From positions 10,487,501 through 10,551,500 of the forward strand of contig CANTUQ010000043.1 in the NCBI GenBank assembly GCA_947683425.1: DNA of 64,000 nt, written 5' to 3'. A model generated the notes under the pieces. That model ran no database searches and was not told the origin of the DNA. It was given only the letters and a program-made list of their open reading frames with translations. The DNA comes from Excoecaria cochinchinensis. Its lineage: Eukaryota > Streptophyta > Magnoliopsida > Malpighiales > Euphorbiaceae. Below, piece by piece: positions 41,691 to 53,372 of the stretch (position 1 is its first letter; the number at the start of each line of letters is the position of its first letter). A program made the position numbers and the translations under genes.

Positions 41691-43104
41691 TGAGATAAGA
41701 CAAAAATAATATTTAGAAATATTAGATCTATGTACAAAAACACATGAAATAAATAAAAATAAAATAAATGTAAAGATCTACATGGTTAACAATTAAATAT
41801 AAGAAAAATAAATAAAAGAAAAATAAAAGTTAATTGATCAAGTTTAGAATATTTACCTTCAGATTTGGATTCGATTGATGATGAAAATGATTGATTTTCC
41901 TTGTTTAATGATTTGCAATATTAGAGTGAAATATGATAAAAATGTTGGAATTTTATTCCAAGAAAAAATAAGATAAAAAATGATCAAAATTTCTTTAAAA
42001 ACAAAGAATTAATTTATTTGCCTAAAGAAATGATTTTGATAAAAAAAAAAGATTTTTATTGATTAAAATTAAAGAAAAATGATTTCGAGAACAAACAATG
42101 ATTTTGTTTATCCAAAAAAAAATTATTAAGGAAAAAAGTTATTTTTAGAAAAAATAAATGAAGAAATTGGATTTTGATAACAAACAATTGTGTAGTTTGT
42201 CTCAAAATCCATTTTTCATCAAAAAATTTTCTTTGGAAAATATGAAAAAGTTTAATTAAAAAACAATTAAAAACCAAATTTTGAGAGCAAATAATTGTTG
42301 TATTTGTCTCAAAATTTGATCAATCAAAAAAATCCCTTCTAAAGATATGTTTAGAAGAAGTTCTCTTGAAAAAAAGATGAAAAATGAGCTTTTCTTTTTC
42401 AATTTTTCGTTGGGCGAAAATCTGGAATTTTTGGGAGCTTTTGAGAAGAGGAGGAAGAAGAAAAGATGAAGAAAAACCCTAAGAAAAATCCTCTTCTTTT
42501 ACGTTTTCATCTCTTTCTTTTTATATTAAGAAATTAGGGAAAATAAGGAAAATTAAAGGGATAAAATCTAATAAAATTAGATATTATCTATTTTGAATTT
42601 TAAAAATTGAATATGTCCTTAAAAATCCTAAAAGAATAGGATAAAAAACGGTTTTTGGGTGAAAAAATAGAAAAAAAACGATTTCGGGCGAAAATTGGTA
42701 GCAGCGGGCGAGAATGGGCGACCGATGCCCGTCCGGGGCACGCGACGGGCGTCGGTCGTGTGCCAGGCGCGTGGTCTGGGCGAGCGCGCTAACCCAGCGC
42801 GCATCTCCGCGTGCACGTCGCGCATGGCAGTAAAGCAGCGCCGCACACAAGCGCTGCCGCGCGGCCGACGCTCCGATTTTTTTTTTAAATTTTTTATTTT
42901 CTAATTTAACTAAAAATATTGTAATTTCAAGCCCCCATTTTTCAAATCTAATTTTTTTAAAATATTTTTTATTATTTTTCAATTTTTCACTCTAAAATGC
43001 AAATTTGACAAGGAAATCATCACTTTTAACCTTTTTAGCCTATGAAGGCAATTGTTATCATCGGGTAACTTCGATCTAGGCTGACTCAGGACCCGGTGTC
43101 TACA
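40533..43104 (-). repeat. 5' LTR of the gag-only Tat element
   Basis: 2572 bp, in sense TGTAGACACCGGGTCC at 43104 to GGCGCGCGTTACA at 40533. It has the same landmarks as the 3' LTR: GC-rich U3 block 42705-42875, shorter AAT run at 41650, GTTGTATTCCGC near 41115, TGGCGACTC near 40666. The LTRs differ at scattered positions, so this insertion is older than the chromovirus at 5180-14766. Confidence 0.9.
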
Positions 43105-45171
43105 GTACCCCAGGCAACCGAACAATCTCTCTCACATACAATTCTGCCAACCGATCCATGAGTAATCCATTTGGACTGGTGTAAAATCTATCCACTATAA
43201 CCCACATTGCATCTAGCTGCCTCAATGTCAAAGGTAGTCCAGAAACAAAATCCGTTGTAATATTGTCCCATTTCCACTATGGAATAGGAAGTGGATTCAG
43301 TATTCCTTGTGGAACTTGGTGTTTTGCCTTCACTTGTTGACATACTAAGCACTTAGACACATAATCCACTATATCTTTCTTCATGCCTGGCCACCAATAC
43401 AGTTGCTTCTAATCTTGATACATTTTATTCCCACCTGGATGCATAGTGAAAATAGTGTTATGAGCCTCATACATTAGTCTCTTCTTCAACCCTTTGTCAT
43501 TTTCCATGCATATCCTATTCTTATACAGCAATACCCCATTCTTATTCACTGAATAGTCAGTCTTGTCACCATCACTAACTGACTGCAAAATCTGTTGTAA
43601 CCTTGCATCATTCCTCTGTGCAGCCAATAGTTCATCTTTTAATGCTGGTCTTGCTTTCAAATAAGCTATTAAGGCCCCATTTGCAGAGAACTTCCACTCA
43701 ACTTGCTTTAACTGCAATGCTAAAACTGTTTTTCGGCTCAGTGCATCTGCCACTACATTAGCTTTACCCGGGTGGTAATCCACAATACAATCATAATCTT
43801 TAAACAACTCAAGCCATGTTCATTGTCTCAGGTTTAATTCTTTCTGAGTGAGCAAACATTTCAGACTCGCGATGAGTGTAAATCTTACACTTTTCAACAT
43901 ACAAGTAATGTCGCCAAATCTTTAAGGCGAACACTACGGCTACCAGTTCCAAGTCGTGTGTTGGGCAATTCTGCTCATGCGGTTTCAATTGTCTAGATGA
44001 ATAAGCTACCACCTTCCCATCTTGCATTAGCACACAACCCAATCCTACTCCTGACGCATCACTGTACAAAACATACTCTTTACTAGAAATTAGTTGCGTG
44101 AGAATCGGCGCTTCAACTAACATTCTCTTCAACTGATCAAAACTCTTCTGACATTTCTCCGACCATTAATATTTAACTCCTTTTTGCAGTAATCTTGTCA
44201 ATGGCGAATCTATCCCTGAAAATCCTTTTACAAACCTTCTATAATACCCAGCCAACCCTAAGAAACTGCGAATTTCAAGCACATTCTTAGGTGGCTTCCA
44301 ATTTACAATTGCTTCTATCTTAGCTGGATCTACCTTGATGCCCTTAGAAGATATGACATGCCCCAGAAATGATACCTCTCACAACCAGAACTCACATTTA
44401 CTCAACTTGGCATATAACTGATGTTCCCGTAAAGTTTGAAGCATAATTCTCAAATGTTGTTCATGTTCCTTCTCATTTCTTGAATAAATCAGAATGTCGT
44501 CAGTGAATACTACCACAAATTGATCCAAATACAGTATGAACACCCTGTTCATCAAGTCCATGAATGCAGTAGGCGCATGGCATCACTAGAAACTTGTAAT
44601 GCCCATATCGAGTTCTAAATGCAGTTTTGGGTATATCGTCCTTCTTTACTTGCAAGTGATAATACCCAGAACGCAAATCTATCTTCGAAAACAAACCTGC
44701 TCCTCTTAACTGATTAAACAAGTCCTCAATCCGAGGTAGAGGATACCGATTCTTCACCATCTTCAGTTGCCGATAATTAATACACATCCTCCTATACCCA
44801 TCCTTCTTTTTAACAAAAAGCACGAGTGCTCCCCAAGGAGAAACACTTGGTCTTATGAAAACTCTGTCTAATAATTCTTGTAACTGAGTTTTCAACTCTT
44901 TCAACTCAGTAGGAGCCATTCTGTAAGGTGTTTTAGACATTGGCACAGTTCCAGGCACAACATCAATAGACAGTTGAACTTCTCTTATTGGTGGCACACC
45001 ACTTAGTTCCTTAGGAAACACATCAGCAAACTCCCTTACCATAAGTATATCCAGAATCTTCACATGCTCCCTCTTAGAATCTAACACCAGTGCCAAATAA
45101 GCTTCACATCCCTCCTTAAACATCGATATGCTTGCATCACTGAAACCACATTTACAAGAGGATTCACACAA
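43105..45171 (-). pseudogene. pol: RT, RNase H and integrase N-terminus of degenerate chromovirus
   Basis: This is the part of pol right of the Tat insertion. Readable segments in order: protease-RT linker and RT start (TPYRMAPTELKELKTQLQE, FIRPSVSPWGALVLF, KTAFRTRYGHYKFLVMP; 45110-44590), a frameshift near 44580, VVVFTDDILIYSR (about 44520, catalytic DD kept, usual I replaced by T), RNase H (YSDASGVGLGCVLMQ, THDLELVAVVFALK; 44100-43900) with a break near 43870, RNase H end (YHPGKANVVADALSRK), integrase zinc region MHPGGNKMYQD (about 43440) and the first core residues up to 43105. Several frameshifts and stops. The catalytic aspartate region of integrase continues at 32559. Confidence 0.9.
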
Positions 45172-46740
45172 ACTCCTCTTACTGTTACTTTACTTCCCTT
45201 ACCATCACGGAGCATCACAATCTTTCTTTTAAAATCAACCACTACATCATATTTACTTAACCAATCCATTCCCAATATTAAATCCAACTCATCAAATGGA
45301 AACTCAATCAAATCAGCTGGAAAAGCACTACCCTGAACTCCTAATGCACAATCCCTATACACTTTATTCACATTCACATTACTTCCTAGAGGAATGGATA
45401 CACATATATCATATTCTAAACATTCCGCTTTAGGCATCTTTTCGCATATCCTTTTAGCACCTACATATGAATGAGTTAAACCAGGATGAATAAGTGCAAA
45501 CATTTCTGCATCATAAAGTAGAAAAATACCTGCTAGTACCTCAGGCGCATCCTGATCCTCCCGTGCCTTCATCGCATATGCTCGAATCGGTGCTGCACTA
45601 TGCCTATCCACTGTCTCTGAATCAACTGCACCTCTGGACTAGCCACCTCTGCCTCATCCTCTACCTCTTCCTCTATTAACTAGAGGTAAATTAGAACCAC
45701 CTTTGCTCTGTTCTTGCTGACTTCCAACTGTATCATACACCTTTGGACAGTTGGCTAAGAAATGCTCAGTACTTCCACACCTAAAACATGCACCGGTCAC
45801 TTTCCAACACTCCCCTCTATGCCTCTTGCCATAGTGAGGACACTCATGCACCTCACTCCTATTGCCAAATGTTCCTTTTCCAAAACCAGATACTAAAGAG
45901 GTTCCCCGCTTCTTACCTCTTGCTGCCGAGCTAAAAGCAGATTCTGCTAGTGGTGCCATCGAAGAATCTCGTGATCTTTTACCCGCATGAGAACCACCTC
46001 GGTTTACATTTCTTTTCTGCATTCTATCTCGTTGTGCTTCCAAAGACCACTCAGCTCTCATAGTCTCCTGAACAATCCGGTAATAACTTACATTCTATTC
46101 TGTAGTTAGAGAAATCAATAATGCTTTGATTTCTTCAATTAACCCTTCTTCAAATTGCTGACAACGGAACTCCGCTATCAAAACATCTTTTGGTGCATAC
46201 TTGCTCAATCGGCAGAATTCTTTCTCATATTCTGCCACCGTCAAAGTCCTCTGCCTTAGATTCAGAAACTGCTTCCAGTTAGCTTCCCTATATGCTTTAG
46301 TCAGAAACTTATTCCTGAACTACCTTTCAAAGAATTCCCAAGTGATAGGATTAGGAAGTGCCGGATTCTACAAGACTAACTTCCACCAATCATATGTTGT
46401 ACCCTGAAGAAGCGATACCACACACTCCACTCACTGATCTGGAGGACACTTAATCTCCCCTAGAACCCTCTGCACCTTCTCTAACCAATATTGTGCCTTT
46501 TCAAATTCATCCAGACTTGTACCATGGAACTCTTCGGCCCCATGCTTCCTTAAAGATTCTAGTGGAGCTTGTGGTGCAGTCATTTGCTCCATAACTCTTG
46601 CTATATCTTGCGACATTTTCACTATCAGGATCTCATTCCCATAACTAATTGGTCGAGACTAACCAGACCCCGTCACTTTAACTTCTCGGGAATTTACACT
46701 TTCGGCGGTTTCTTCTCTAGAGCTACGTTCAGGATCCATC
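45081..46740 (-). pseudogene. gag: Gag-protease of degenerate chromovirus, protease active-site Asp lost
   Basis: ATG at 46740 (MDPERSSREETAESVN). Gag domain pieces LESLRKHGAEEFHGTSLDE, TTYDWWKLVL, FRNKFLTKAYREANW and LTVAEYEKEFCRLSKYAP are separated by at least four stops. The linker RGGSHAGKRSRDSS is followed by a zinc knuckle CFRCGSTEHFLANC (about 45790-45750) and RGRG. The protease segment (45611-45081) reads LIHPGLTHSYVGAK where the intact element has LIDPGSTHSYV: the catalytic Asp is His and Ser is Leu, so it could not cut even if expressed. ILGMDWL is preserved. The frame breaks near 45110, where RT continues in another frame. Confidence 0.9.
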
Positions 46741-46832
46741 GATACTACACAAGTTAAACAAGGACATCCGCATTAGGTCAACATAACTATACACATCCTA
46801 GCTACCCGATTACCCAGAAAAGACTAAACCTA

Positions 46833-46845
46833 GGCTTTGATATCA
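46833..46845 (-). promoter_or_regulatory. Degenerate primer-binding site
   Basis: In sense TGATATCAAAGCC, two changes from TGGTATCAGAGCC, 5 nt after the 5' LTR end. Confidence 0.7.
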
Positions 46846-46850
46846 CAACT

Positions 46851-49420
46851 TGTGACTCCCTTTCCCAAACGCTGGATTAGCTAAGTTAATTAGCCAGGAA
46901 CGGTCGTTACACACATACAGAACGCATACATGCTTGTTTTCTATTTCATGTTAAAACCTGAACAATAAAATTTCTTCATATAAACTCATCCACATGCATA
47001 TCATGCCATTCACTTCTAGGTCATTCACTATATTCACATATACTTATTACACATATGGACATATAACTAACCATATTCAATTAATAGCTTTACACTTTTT
47101 TAGCATTCTCATTTTACATATTACTTATACAAAAAACTTATACATGGATTATACAGAAATTCCATAACAAAACCCCCAAAACCTACACTAGCAGCTTCCC
47201 TAATGTTGACCGTTGTAAGCGGGAGTGTCCTTCGATAACCTCTTGTCTGTACCCACTAAGAGATAATGCTTAGTGGGGAACACACACATAACATATAACA
47301 TATCATAGCATAACATTAATTAACACCCAAGCATCATGCAAGAATTCATGTTAGATTACTAGCCATAAACATCCAAATAACCTTATAGGCATATCATAAT
47401 CACTTCACCCATTTGTACTCATATAGCATTACTCAACTCATTCAAGTGATCAAGAACGTAGCAAACATATTGATTGAGTTTATCATCATTTCTTTTGTTT
47501 AATTGCCTACAATTCAAAGACGCAGATAAGGGGTTTCGCATTAGTACCACCGAGGTACGATATTCGCATTATAAACTCATTCACGCATTGGTACCCTAAG
47601 GTACAGTAATCGCATTAAGCATTATTCCACATATAGAAATCCAACAAAGATTATTTTGCATTGTGATTCCAGAGGAATCGGACGCATTGGGCTACAGCAC
47701 TTTGACCCCATAGGCATGCCTATCTATCCACTACTTGACTCGCAGGCTTAGTTAATTAATTTCATTATGAATTTTATGTTTGCCATTACTCGTAACACAT
47801 CCATCAACCATTGTCAAATTCTGCTTTATATTTATTCACAATTCACATCATTTGTATACACATCATGCTTCTTATACCAATTTATACTTGATCATTAATT
47901 AAGCAATTGATCGCATTCAAGAACCATCTTAATCATATGTATATACACATCATTTAGATCAAAAATAATGCTCATACACAATATCATTCACCTTGGTTTA
48001 AAGCCTCATCAGTTGTAAGTTCAAATACATTAAGGTTATATTGTCAAACAGAGAGGGGTCACGGTCAACACCAATTTTGGTTGTCACCGTGACATATTAA
48101 AGTCCTCAAACAGAATGTAATATGTGCCAGGTCACGATCACAACCAGTTTGGTTGTCACCGTGACATACCATCAACCTCACGAGTAGAATGCATCCTGGA
48201 GTACCTCACGGTCACAACCATTTTGGTTGTCACCGTAACATATCCTTGAATGCAAAACGGAATGTAAACTTTGGTATCTCACGGTCACAACCATTTTGGT
48301 TGTCACCGTGACATACCAAATACACTCAGGCAGAATTGAATTCATGCATACCTCACGGTCACAACCATTTTAGTTGTCATCGTGACCTATGCAAAAATAC
48401 TATAACACAGCTGTGCTTCCCGTTTCTATTCTCTTTTCACATTTGGGACTTCAAACCTCACTTTCTCTTTTAGCAATCACACCAACACCAACAACACATT
48501 CACAAATGAGACATACTTGATTTCCACTTTGCTATTTCCATCCAACCGAACACACATCTTATTCATTTTCATCACATACATATATAATACTCAATCTCAA
48601 CATTTCCATCAACTAACCAAAACACAACACCAATCCCATAATCAATAATCTACCGAATTCATTCATAAGGACTAGAGTTTTAAGTACTCATGCAATTCAT
48701 GCCAATTTCCTGCTCAAGCAATTACAAATAAGAAAACCACACAAATATAGGTTTAGTTCCAAAACCTTGTTGCCTATGCTCGTAATTTCATTGAGCACTC
48801 GACTCCCCAATTTTGGCTTTTCCCTTGTCCTTCTTCACTTCTTCAGCTAACAAAACCAGTTCAATTCCAAGATTGAACATCATCCATCAATTCTCATTCC
48901 AATACAAACTAAATTCAAGAAAAGGAGTAGAAAATGAGAAACGCCATTTACTTAACCACTTACCTTTCAAATTTTAGCTCTTAATTCTTGTTCCTCCTAA
49001 CCATATACATGCAACCAATTCAATTCTCTCTCTTTCAAAACTACTCTCACGTAAGGAAGAATAAACACAGAAAAAAGACTAAGTGCTCACAAATTGGCCA
49101 TTTCTCTTTTCTCAAATCTCTATGTGTGCATGCACTTGTGGAGGTGGCAGCATAAAATGAAGCCACCTAAATTCCACCACAATTTGCTGTCTCTAATTAA
49201 CTTAAGTTAATCTTAGCTTATGCTTTCAGTTAATCCCCATCAAATGCCACTAACTCATCATTAACTTAATCATACAAACTTACTATTTGACCACTTAACT
49301 ATCATTCATCCTTTCAATTAAGTCCCTCCTTTGTTAAAATTAAGTCCAACCCTACACATTCAATCAAACATACACCCAAGTTAGACCAGTTACAACTAGG
49401 GTACATTTTTGCCCATTAGA
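46851..49420 (-). repeat. 5' LTR of the degenerate chromovirus
   Basis: 2570 bp. It matches the 3' LTR 29298-31639 and keeps an extra segment at 48603-48850 that the 3' LTR has lost. Hairpin array at 48059-48388, in five units. The CCCCACTAAGC block near 47265 has lost part of its stem and the acceptor-like end. Divergence is clearly greater than between the LTRs of the 5180-14766 element. Confidence 0.88.
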
Positions 49421-49425
49421 ACCCT

Positions 49426-52389
49426 AATCGTATTGGCGGTGTCAATTGCATATTAGGGTACAAGTGTGATTGAAGAAGTAAGTGACCATGTGCATGTAGG
49501 GATGTAACTGAAAAGAGGAGTTAGCAATTAAAAGGCAGAAATTAAGTGAGGGATTAATTAGCTAATTACCAAGGATTGAGTGGGTTTTGGTGGAAGAGGT
49601 GAGTGGACTCCATGTGTGGAATCCACCTCTTGCCAACCAACCTTCCCCATGCAATATATAGTGAGGAAGAGGTAGAAATTAGAATTGGGATCCATTTGAG
49701 TTCGGCTATCTCTTTCCTAATTCTGAATTCCTTTCTTCTTCATTTCATAAAATTAAGCTTCTTTTCTTCTTTAATTGAATTCAAGAGGTTGATTTGAATT
49801 GGAATGGTTTGAAGAAGTATTAAGGGTTGAATCAAGAAGGTAAGTAAGGGTTGATAGCTTGTGTATCTTTACTTCTACCCCTTTCTATTTTGAATTTGTA
49901 TTGATTTGAGTAATGGATTAAGAGTATGTGTTTGATTGACTGTGCAAGAATTATTGGGCAAGAGAAGAGCTAAGGGCAAGGAGAAGGTCTAGATAGAGAT
50001 AGAGTGTCCAGCAGCCTTCTTTTGAGGTTTGGGATATATATGTGTGTTAATTTTGCTCAAGTGTATGTGATGGCTAGTTTCGCTTAAATGTGTTATTAAT
50101 ATTGAATATGTGATTTGTGGAATTGAGCATGGTTATGTACTTGTAATGGAAGTGTATTTGAGTGTATATTGTTCTTTGATGAGTAATGAACCATAGAATG
50201 AGCATAACAAGTGAACCAGCAGAACCCTAATTCGGGTATGAAAATGTTGGATGTGCAATTTCTGATTAATGGCTTAAATTGTTAATTTGATTATGCCATA
50301 ATGTTCAAATATATGTATAAGGACTATAATTTGAATTTAGTGTCTTGGTTTGGCCAAATTGGCTGATTTCAAGCTTGACAAGTTTGATGGTGTCAAAACT
50401 GTCATTGAGGTTTATACTGACCCACGTGAACTGTTTATAGTGTAAATTGAGTTTTATAACTCTAAAATGGGTGAGATAAATTGTATTAGAACCATAAGAT
50501 CTGTGTCTATAAATGTTTTAGAAATAGCTCTGTTGATTTGAGGACGCTAAGTTCTTCAAAATTAACCATTAGTGTAGTAAAAATTCTATTGGAGGGCTTC
50601 TGGAACCAGTTGTGTTCCCTTGGCCATAACTCCTTCATTTTAAATCCAAATGACCTGAAACATGTCCCATTTGAACCTTAACATCTAAGGTAACAAATGT
50701 TAAGAGGGTTTTGGCAAAAAATTTAGGCTTAGACATCATTATAGGCTGTACAAAATAGAGCAGTGAAGCAGTCTTGAAGTTTAGCTTCTGTTTTGCTTAT
50801 TCTGGTATGTCACGGTCACAACCAAATTAGTTGCCACCATGACCAATGCCGAGAGATGGCAGAATTGCCTATTTTTGGACCTCAAGGTCACAATCAAAAG
50901 GTTACCACCGTGAGTTACCTTCAACTTGCATATTTCTTTGTTAAACATCATCAAATGTTAAATATGTATGGCAAATGGAATCTAAACTAGTTTAGATACA
51001 TTATTTGAGAATTCTAATGTGTTTAACATATGAATATGTATATATATGTGATGTGGAAATGAATAATGGATTGTGTATTTGCGTGTTGAACTATATGAAC
51101 ATGTTTATAGTTTTGTAAAGTTAGTATATTTATTTATTGAGTTGTATGAGCAATAGTATAGAATGATAGTTGAATATAAGTAATGTATATGGACAAATGT
51201 ATAGAGTATTTATTCAAAGCCTGAGTTGTTCATAGAAGTGGATAGATGCGCATGCCTATAAAGGGTTAGATGATTTGAAGCTGCTAGATGTTTGGCACCG
51301 ACGAGTGTCTATATATTTGGCATCGACAGATGTCTAGATGTTTGGTACCTATTGGTATCTAGATGAATTGAGACTTCAGTCTCCAGATGATTTGAGACTC
51401 CTGTCTCTAGATGTTTGATACTGTCTATCAGTATCCATATGTTTACCCGTATCCACTTATAGTATAAAGTCAGGCTATAGAGAACTTGCTAAATGTATAT
51501 GAAATGTTATTACATGTTAAAGAACTATAGAGAATGCTAAAAAAATACATGACTATTGTACTAGAGATGTTTAAATGATTTACAAGAGCATATGAAAAGC
51601 TAGTAGTTGTACATGAATATGCTATGAATATGCTTTTACGCTTATATGTATATAAATGGACATGATACTCAATGACATGATATTATATGTTATATGAGCT
51701 AATAGTTAGAGTTAGAAGAATATGAACATGATATAGTTTACATGAGTTTAGTAGATATGTTATATAGCATAATGATAAAATGTTTGGTATGTTACAAATA
51801 TGATAAATGCTTATTACTTTATATGCTCTTAATTGATTGGCATATCGACTATTGATATGCTTTGACGATTATGCTTGTGACTTTGTCAGAAGTCTTTTAT
51901 TTGTGATATCCCCACTAAGCATTTTCACTTAGCATAGGTGTTTTTCCCGTGTAGGTTTACAGGTTCAGTGAGGGTTGGACATCTGTAGGTTATGGCCACT
52001 AGGAGTATGAGTTGAAGTCTTTTTGTTTTTGGCATAGCTTTTTGTATACATGACATGGAACTTTTGTATAGCCTGGTATATGTTAAGCTTTCTAAATGTG
52101 AAGTAATTTTTTATATATTATGTAAATGATAAAGGGAAAGATTGCTTTTGTAATCGATATGTAAAGACTAATTAAAGAATGTTTTTATAATGAATAAAGT
52201 ACAGCTATATTTTGCAATGTAGATGATCATAAGATTTGTTAAAGTCTTATTTAGTAACTTGTGCTTAGAATGATATTCCGCTACGTGTGTACCAGGGAAT
52301 CTTACTATTTCCACTTTTGCATGATTATTTGTATGTGTATGCATGCGTGGCGACTCCGATATCCTCCCAAGGTGCATTGGGGCGCTACA
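49426..52389 (+). repeat. Main part of the solo LTR (TSD CTAAC)
   Basis: Sense-strand landmarks: TATA-like CAATATATAG (about 49652), donor AG|GTAAGT (49840), two hairpins with 71-bp period (50810-50843, 50881-50914), GTGGATAGATGCGCATGCC (about 51238), a cluster of six small hairpins (51292-51440), the CCCCACTAAGC hairpin with TTTTTCCCGTGTAG|GT (51909-51955) and the LTR end. No internal coding sequence. Confidence 0.88.
51287..51440 (+). repeat. Six tandem small hairpins with changing, complementary stems
   Basis: Units of about 25-30 nt, most starting TAGATGTTT or similar, have stems GGCAC/GTGTC, GGCAT/ATGTC, GGTAC/GTATC, GAGAC/GTCTC, GAGAC/GTCTC and GATAC/GTATC, with loops of 4-9 nt. Every stem is fully paired if G-U is allowed. 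CCCGTATCCAC follows. Confidence 0.8.
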
Positions 52390-52394
52390 CTAAC

Positions 52395-53372
52395 CTTATG
52401 AAATGAGTATATGAATGGTTTGTCAATTGAAATTATATGTAAATGATGCTATGGTATAAGAGTTTAATAATGGAGTTAAATGTATAGTTGCTTCTTAATT
52501 GTTGAACATGACATGGCATGTAATATGGATCATGTATGATGGAATCATAATGTATGAAGTCTATGAACATGTATAATAGAGTGTGCATTTGATTAATTAG
52601 TAGTGTGTAGTCCAAAGATTCCTAGATATTATATTGCTACCTATGAGTATATGCATGCACATGGTTTGTTCAGTTAATACATAAATAATGTATAGTGTTT
52701 TGAATGAACATTAGAGTACATGCAATGTATATGATAGAGTGTATATAGTCTTTTTGTTAGGCCTGAATAGTCATAGTAGTGGATAGATAAGCATGCTTAT
52801 AAAGGGACAGAGTGCGGCTGCTCCGTTGATCTTATTTGTGTCCACCAGTGAATACCTACTGTATTCAATTTTGAATTAGGTCTCCACCATTAATACTGTT
52901 TATCAACATTTCAGATATAGTACCCGTATCCACAATTAATGAGAATTCAGGCTACATTATGTTTTGTCATGTTTCTCAAGCTACTGTATGGTCTATAGTG
53001 TACAAGAAGTCTAGTAGAGACTTGCATATATTTAGAGATTCATATAGATATACATGAATATAGCATGACATGATATCGATATTATTTTGCCATATTGCTT
53101 GGATATTTGCATATGGAACTGATTAGAGTGAATGTTATCTATTATAAGGTTGTGTATATGGTTATTTGTGAATGACATGACTAGTGATATGCATATAATA
53201 TATTTGTGACTTCGTTCGAAGTCTTTTGTTCTATTTATCCCCACTAAGCGTTATCGCTTAGCACGAGTGTTTTTCCAGTGTAAGTTTACAGGATGGTATT
53301 AGAGAGTTTGCATTTGTAGGTCATGGCCACTAGGAGCTTGATGAGGATCTTTTTGTATAAGATAGAGTTTCT
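52395..53372 (+). repeat. 3' LTR, second part, cut at its end
   Basis: Continues the LTR that started at 27832. It matches 25190-26190 of the 5' LTR, including the GAATAC..GTATTC region (about 52850-52866) and the CCCCACTAAGCG hairpin (53235-53282), where CCCATGTAG is changed to CCAGTGTAA. It stops at 53372, about 260 bp before the LTR end expected from the 5' copy. Confidence 0.85.

Larger units (their letters stand above)
32560..43104 (-). mobile_element. Gag-only Tat-lineage element, TSD GTACC
   Basis: In minus sense: 5' LTR 43104-40533, Arg-tRNA-type primer site, leader, gag 39622-38246, 3' region with an intron remnant and two tandem-repeat blocks, purine tract, 3' LTR 35147-32560. Perfect target duplication GTACC at 32555-32559 and 43105-43109, within the integrase gene of the surrounding chromovirus. 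No protease, RT, RNase H or integrase is present between gag and the 3' repeats, so it depended on another element's proteins. The gag-only structure resembles the nonautonomous class described in plants as TR-GAG. Confidence 0.9.
29298..49420 (-). mobile_element. Degenerate chromovirus, TSD ACCCT, with a Tat element nested in integrase
   Basis: In minus sense: 5' LTR 49420-46851, degenerate primer site, gag, protease, RT, RNase H, integrase (split by 32560-43104), chromodomain, polypurine tract AAGGAGGGGAGAGT (31653-31640), 3' LTR 31639-29298. Perfect duplication ACCCT at 29293-29297 and 49421-49425. All genes carry stops and frameshifts. Confidence 0.9.
29275..52389 (+). mobile_element. Solo LTR, TSD CTAAC, split by a nested chromovirus
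   Basis: First 23 bp (TGTAATACCCCAAAGTGTACC) at 29275-29297, remainder at 49426-52389 ending GGGGCGCTACA; about 2987 bp in total. Perfect target duplication CTAAC at 29270-29274 and 52390-52394 inside the host 3' LTR, whose sequence reads straight across when compared with its 5' copy near 25195. The chromovirus at 29298-49420 inserted 23 bp after its start. Confidence 0.9.
23891..53372 (+). mobile_element. Gag-only chromovirus derivative (host of the nested stack)
   Basis: Plus-strand element: 5' LTR 23891-26425 (first 150 bp or so missing), primer site, broken gag, a direct jump to the last codons of pol, polypurine tract, 3' LTR 27832-29274 continued at 52395-53372. Protease, RT, RNase H and most of integrase are absent. 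The 3' LTR is interrupted by a solo LTR and everything nested in it, and is cut at 53372, about 260 bp short of its end, by another LTR. Confidence 0.87.
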
